Shown: positions 14,452 through 17,472 of the stretch, in pieces
Numbering within the stretch: position 1 is the stretch's first letter
How the letters are laid out: every line of letters begins with the position of its first letter
Origin: JBECKS01 sp040235395
GTDB taxonomy: Bacteria; Pseudomonadota; Gammaproteobacteria; Pseudomonadales; JBECKS01
Direction of reading: 5' to 3'
Assembly: GCA_040235395.1 (NCBI GenBank)
Contig: JBECKS010000094.1
Coordinates: 1-17,472, forward strand
DNA length: 17,472 bases
The notes under the pieces: model-generated
Told to the model about the DNA's origin: nothing
Seen by the model: only the letters and a program-made list of their open reading frames with translations
Database searches by the model: none
Made by a program: the position numbers and the translations under genes

Positions 14452-15474
14452 GTGCTGAATATTTCAGAAGAAGACAGTCATTCCGGTACTGAAATGAAGG
14501 CGAGTCAGGCGTTTGAGATGAGCCGTGAGCCTGAGCTCAAGGCGAATGCCAGTGTGGTTCAGATCGTGTTCCCACTTGTCATGACAGCAGCGATTTTCTG
14601 GTGGATTTTTAGTGGGATTGATTTCGCCAGCCTGAGGAGTGCAGTGGAGGGTGTTTCGCTAATCAAGGTGAGTCTGGCAATTGGCGGTTTCTGTGTATGG
14701 ATGTATTTTTGTGATGTGCTTTCCTTTGGTGCAGGTCTTAAGTTCTTAGTTGAGCCTCAAGCGCCATGGATGCATATGGCGCTGTTGCGGGGAGGCGCAA
14801 TCTTCTCAACAGTGATTTTTCCTCCCTTAGGTGAAGTATTTGCACCTTACTATTTTTACAGGAAGTGGCAACAGAGCGTGCTTCGAGCTTTTGGTGCGTC
14901 TTTCTACATTATGTTGGTGGATTCTTCATGCGGATTAATTTCGCTGAGCTGTGCTTTTCTTTTTTTTGATACCAGCATGTTGAGTCAGTGGTGGATACTT
15001 TTGATTGTTGGGCACACCTTGTTTCTCTTGGCATTGATTGTAGCTTTTTCAAGATGGGGTTTAACACGTTTGCCTGAATTCGTGATGGAAAAGGAATTCT
15101 TTTATGCCTTGAGAACAGTGAGTGCAAGTTTCACGATAACATTGTTGTTCGTTAGGATGCTTTCGTTTCTAGGTGTAGGAATTACGCTTTATTACTTGTT
15201 GATTGCCATGGACATTCATTTGAGTGTTGCTCATGCATTACTTTTTATTCCTTTATTTATGGCATCAGTTTTTTTGCCGATTTCAACAGGTGGTTATGGT
15301 GGTCCTCAAGGTGCATCTGTGTTGTTTCTGGTTCAACTTTGGGAAGTGTGCAGTACAGAACAGGCGCTTGCCTTTAGTTTGCTTTGGTCTACCGGTTTTA
15401 TGATTGGTCGTGCTGTGGTGGGTGGTGTGGCCGTTTTCCCTTTGTTACGTTTGTTGCAAGGGCTTGCAAAGTAA
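14452..15474 (+). CDS. flippase-like/LPG-synthase-TM (UPF0104) membrane protein
   Basis: A 340-residue protein with about seven to eight membrane segments in the pattern of the lysylphosphatidylglycerol synthase transmembrane (flippase-like, YbhN-type) family. Supporting motifs are GGAIFSTVIFPPLGEVFAPYY (about 105-125) and, near the C-terminus, FLPISTGGYGGPQGASVLF followed by ALAFSLLWSTGFMIGRAVVGG, the family's best-conserved block. There is no soluble aminoacyltransferase domain, so it is not a full MprF; relatives move or modify lipids, but the role here is unknown. The start is uncertain: GTG 14452 gives the longest form without a clear RBS; ATG 14494 and ATG 14518 are in-frame alternatives, also without a strong RBS. 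The polar first ~30 residues would be cytoplasmic. It converges on smpB with 15 bases between stops. Confidence 0.82.
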   Translation: MLNISEEDSHSGTEMKASQAFEMSREPELKANASVVQIVFPLVMTAAIFWWIFSGIDFASLRSAVEGVSLIKVSLAIGGFCVWMYFCDVLSFGAGLKFLVEPQAPWMHMALLRGGAIFSTVIFPPLGEVFAPYYFYRKWQQSVLRAFGASFYIMLVDSSCGLISLSCAFLFFDTSMLSQWWILLIVGHTLFLLALIVAFSRWGLTRLPEFVMEKEFFYALRTVSASFTITLLFVRMLSFLGVGITLYYLLIAMDIHLSVAHALLFIPLFMASVFLPISTGGYGGPQGASVLFLVQLWEVCSTEQALAFSLLWSTGFMIGRAVVGGVAVFPLLRLLQGLAK

Positions 15475-15489
15475 GCGCTGAAAATTGAA

Positions 15490-15978
15490 TTACTTGCTGG
15501 TATTTTTCTGACGCAATAAACGCTGTTTATCTCGATTCCAGTCTTTCTGTTTTTGTGTTTCGCGTTTATCGTGTTTCTGTTTTCCTTTTGCAAGGGCAAT
15601 CTTGCACTTAGCGAAACCTTTACTCCAGTAAACAGACAGTGCAACACAGGTTAAGCCCTGTCTTGACACGGCACCTTCCAGTTTTGAAATTTCCTGTTTG
15701 TTAAGTAGTAATTTTCGAGTGCGAGTTGGATCAGCTTTTATATGTGTTGAAGCTGTTTCGAGAGGAATGATATGCGCACCCAATAGCCAGGCTTCCCCTT
15801 TTTTAAGAAGTACATAGGATTCCGTAATATTGATTTTTCCAGCGCGCAGACTTTTTACTTCCCATCCTTCCAGCACCAGGCCCGCCTCGAATTCTTCTTC
15901 AATGAAGTAATCAAAGCGTGCTTTTTTATTCACCGCGATGGTGGATGATGTTGTCTTACTCTTGTTACCTTTTGCCAT
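15490..15978 (-). CDS. smpB: SsrA-binding protein SmpB
   Basis: A 162-residue tmRNA-binding protein of trans-translation, which carries tmRNA into stalled ribosomes and tags the incomplete peptide for degradation. The sequence parallels E. coli SmpB throughout: TIAVNKKARFDYFIEEEFEAG, GWEVKSLRAGK, SYVLL, STHIKADPTRTRKLLLN, ALSVYWSKGFAKCKI, and the basic C-terminal tail AKGKQKHDKRETQKQKDWNRDK that enters the empty mRNA channel. The start MAKGNKSK at 15978 gives the family's usual length; an in-frame ATG at 16014 would add 12 residues (MDFVKNIQHIRK) not expected in the family. Neither start has a clear Shine-Dalgarno. The tmRNA gene itself is not visible in this window. Confidence 0.97.
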   Translation of the reverse strand: MAKGNKSKTTSSTIAVNKKARFDYFIEEEFEAGLVLEGWEVKSLRAGKINITESYVLLKKGEAWLLGAHIIPLETASTHIKADPTRTRKLLLNKQEISKLEGAVSRQGLTCVALSVYWSKGFAKCKIALAKGKQKHDKRETQKQKDWNRDKQRLLRQKNTSK

Positions 15979-16034
15979 TTTTCTAATGTGCTGAATGTTC
16001 TTAACGAAATCCATGCCTGATTAAAAGGAGGCGC

Positions 16035-16063
16035 ATTATAGGGAATGTCTCGACTTTTAACAG
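16035..16063 (-). promoter_or_regulatory. candidate sigma-70 promoter of smpB
   Basis: On the minus strand a perfect TATAAT lies at 16040-16035 with CTGTTA at 16063-16058, 17 bases away (3 of 6 to TTGACA). The predicted start near 16028 gives a leader of about 50 bases to the preferred ATG at 15978 and only about 14 to ATG 16014, which supports the shorter protein. Confidence 0.6.
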
Positions 16064-16093
16064 TCATGCCGGTTCATCTTACCGCCACTGCCC

Positions 16094-16122
16094 TTGAGTA
16101 GCATGTGCTTTTTAAGCACAAT
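16094..16122 (+). promoter_or_regulatory. candidate promoter of the sodium-dependent transporter
   Basis: TTGAGT at 16094-16099 and CACAAT at 16117-16122 are separated by 17 bases (4 of 6 each). The spacer and -10 contain a perfect 7-bp inverted repeat TGTGCTT-TTT-AAGCACA (16104-16120), which could be an operator. It is divergent from the smpB promoter. Confidence 0.35.
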
Positions 16123-16161
16123 GAAGCCCGTTGATGACTGAATGAAAAAGGGAAAGGTGTT

Positions 16162-17472
16162 ATGACTTCTGCTTCTGAAAATACCGATAACGCTCAGTGG
16201 GGAAGCCGTTGGGTTTTTGTGTTAGCTGCTACGGGTTCAGCCGTTGGTTTGGGGAATATCTGGAAGTTTCCCTATATCACTGGTGAAAACGGTGGTGGTG
16301 CGTTTGTTCTGGTTTATCTTCTATGCATTCTTTTGATTGGGATTCCCATCATGATTGCAGAGGTCATGTTGGGAAGACGCGCTAAAACTGATCCTATTAA
16401 CGGTATGAAATTGCTGGCACATCAGGCGGAAGCTTCACGTTTCTGGATGCTTCTCGGTGTAATGGGTGTGTTGGCTGGTTTCCTTATTCTTTCCTATTAC
16501 AGTGTCATTGCCGGTTGGGCCCTTGATTACACCATGGATGCAGCGAGTGGTGCATTTTCAGGTGTTACTGCTGAGCAGATTGGTCAATCCTTTAATGAAG
16601 GTCTGTTGCAGAATCCCGGAAAGCTTATTTTCTGGCATTCACTGTTTATGGTGCTCACCATGCTAGTTGTCGCACGTGGGGTAACGAGAGGTCTGGAAAT
16701 GGCGATTCGTTTCCTGATGCCAGCCTTGTTTATTTTGCTTGCTGTGATGCTTGGTTACGCCTTTTCTTCAGGTAGTTTCATGGAAGGCTTTAGTTTTCTT
16801 TTTAGCTTCGATGCCAGCAAGTTGAGCGGAAACAGTTTATTGATTGCCATGGGGCATGCATTCTTCACTTTGAGTCTGGGTATGGGGGCTATCATGATTT
16901 ATGGTTCTTATATGCCCAAGAAAGCATCCATTGGTACCACTGTGCTCACGGTTGGGCTTCTCGATACGCTGGTCGCCCTAGCTGCAGGTCTCGCTATTTT
17001 CCCCATTGTTTTCGCTAATCAACTTGAGCCTGGTGCAGGTCCCGGCTTGCTTTTTGTTACGCTGCCCGTTGCTTTTGGTCAAATGCCATTTGGGAGTGTT
17101 TTCGCAACATTATTTTTTCTCTTAGTTACTTTCGCTGCGTGGAGTTCTTCAATTTCCTTGATAGAGCCTGCTGTGGCCTGGTTGGAAAAAAGAGGATACA
17201 AGCGTTTACAAGTCAGTGTCGTGCTTGGCATAGCGTGTTGGCTTTTAGGTCTGGGAACAGTGTTTTCTTTCAATATCTGGGCTGACTATAAACTCTGGGG
17301 TTTGAATTTCTTTGAACTGTTGGATTACCTAACTGCTAATTTGATGCTTCCCCTAGGTGGCTTGGCAATTTCCATCTTTGCAGGTTGGATCATGAAACGT
17401 AGTACTGTGCAGAAGGAAATTGCTTTTGAGTCTTTTGCTGTCTACGCAATGTGGACAGTAACAATCAGGTTC
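16162..17472 (+). CDS. sodium-dependent transporter, SNF/NSS family (3' truncated by window)
   Basis: The first 437 residues of a neurotransmitter:sodium symporter homologue; the frame is open to the window end. The N-terminus has WGSRWVFVLAATGSAVGLGNIWKFPYI, the unwound TM1 that binds substrate and sodium in this family (GSAVGLGN at about 25-32). It continues with GGGAFVLVYLLCILLIGIPIMIAEVMLGRRA, then SYYSVIAGWALDY, VARGVTRGLE, GHAFFTLSLGMGAIMIYGSYMP (TM6 region) and AAWSSSISLIEPAVAW (TM8). These transporters take up amino acids or related amines with sodium. About ten membrane segments are visible, and the C-terminal ones lie outside the window. GGGAAAGG 5-12 bases upstream supports ATG 16162. 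It is divergent from smpB. Confidence 0.95.
   Translation, partial: MTSASENTDNAQWGSRWVFVLAATGSAVGLGNIWKFPYITGENGGGAFVLVYLLCILLIGIPIMIAEVMLGRRAKTDPINGMKLLAHQAEASRFWMLLGVMGVLAGFLILSYYSVIAGWALDYTMDAASGAFSGVTAEQIGQSFNEGLLQNPGKLIFWHSLFMVLTMLVVARGVTRGLEMAIRFLMPALFILLAVMLGYAFSSGSFMEGFSFLFSFDASKLSGNSLLIAMGHAFFTLSLGMGAIMIYGSYMPKKASIGTTVLTVGLLDTLVALAAGLAIFPIVFANQLEPGAGPGLLFVTLPVAFGQMPFGSVFATLFFLLVTFAAWSSSISLIEPAVAWLEKRGYKRLQVSVVLGIACWLLGLGTVFSFNIWADYKLWGLNFFELLDYLTANLMLPLGGLAISIFAGWIMKRSTVQKEIAFESFAVYAMWTVTIRF

Noticed and set aside
15333..15647. Minus-strand open frame spanning the end of the membrane protein and smpB
   Set aside because: It overlaps two well-supported genes in another frame and shows no domain.
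15979..16014. SmpB start at 16014 adding 12 residues
   Set aside because: Family length, alignment with E. coli SmpB and the predicted transcript start favour ATG 15978.
15475..16161. tmRNA (ssrA) gene next to smpB
   Set aside because: No tRNA-Ala-like ends or tag-encoding frame could be found in the flanking non-coding DNA.

Overview
The window looks like chromosomal DNA from an aerobic gammaproteobacterium, probably a free-living (marine or soil) degrader of lipids, steroids or cyclic ketones. This rests on an SmpB closely resembling the enterobacterial one, an AsmA-type envelope protein, a bacterial sodium:neurotransmitter symporter, and a dense set of oxidative catabolic enzymes with a moderately AT-rich base composition. 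I cannot name the genus from sequence alone. I see no rRNA, tRNA, CRISPR array, transposase or phage gene.

Layout. Bases 1-2232 hold the 3' part of a large AsmA-like gene cut by the window edge. 2330-4239 is a tightly coupled pair: a small predicted membrane protein overlapping a GMC-family FAD alcohol oxidase/dehydrogenase by ATGA. Convergent to it, 4247-5406 (minus) carries an ABA4-like (DUF4281) membrane protein and, upstream of it in the same direction, an unrecognised protein made almost entirely of 27-residue tandem repeats. A 214-base divergent region (5407-5620) with two strong palindromes, one a perfect CTGGTnnnACCAG FadR-type site, separates that protein from two tandem Baeyer-Villiger-type flavin monooxygenases (5621-8711). 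Then come a minus-strand TauE/SafE transporter and DUF2804 pair (8768-10537), and divergently an amidohydrolase-2/lactonase-like enzyme (10650-11654) and a secreted SMP-30/strictosidine-synthase-like beta-propeller (11708-12793). A bidirectional terminator follows, and a minus-strand SCPx-type thiolase (12850-14058). A non-coding stretch of about 390 bases (14059-14451) contains repeated operator-like elements and a large imperfect inverted repeat. The right end is more housekeeping-like: a flippase-like/LPG-synthase-TM membrane protein, smpB (minus), and the 5' part of a sodium-dependent transporter running off the window.

How the genes may work together (inference): the central 12 kb could encode an alcohol -> ketone -> ester/lactone -> hydroxy acid -> beta-oxidation route. 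The GMC enzyme would oxidise an alcohol, the two BVMOs would insert oxygen next to the carbonyl, the amidohydrolase and beta-propeller would open lactones, and the SCPx thiolase would cleave a branched or sterol-like 3-ketoacyl-CoA. The FadR-type operator at the promoter of the first BVMO would tie this to acyl-CoA status. The substrate is not visible in the sequence. The most novel items are the 27-residue repeat protein with its shared operator region, the GMC/small-membrane-protein pair, and the structured intergenic region upstream of the thiolase.
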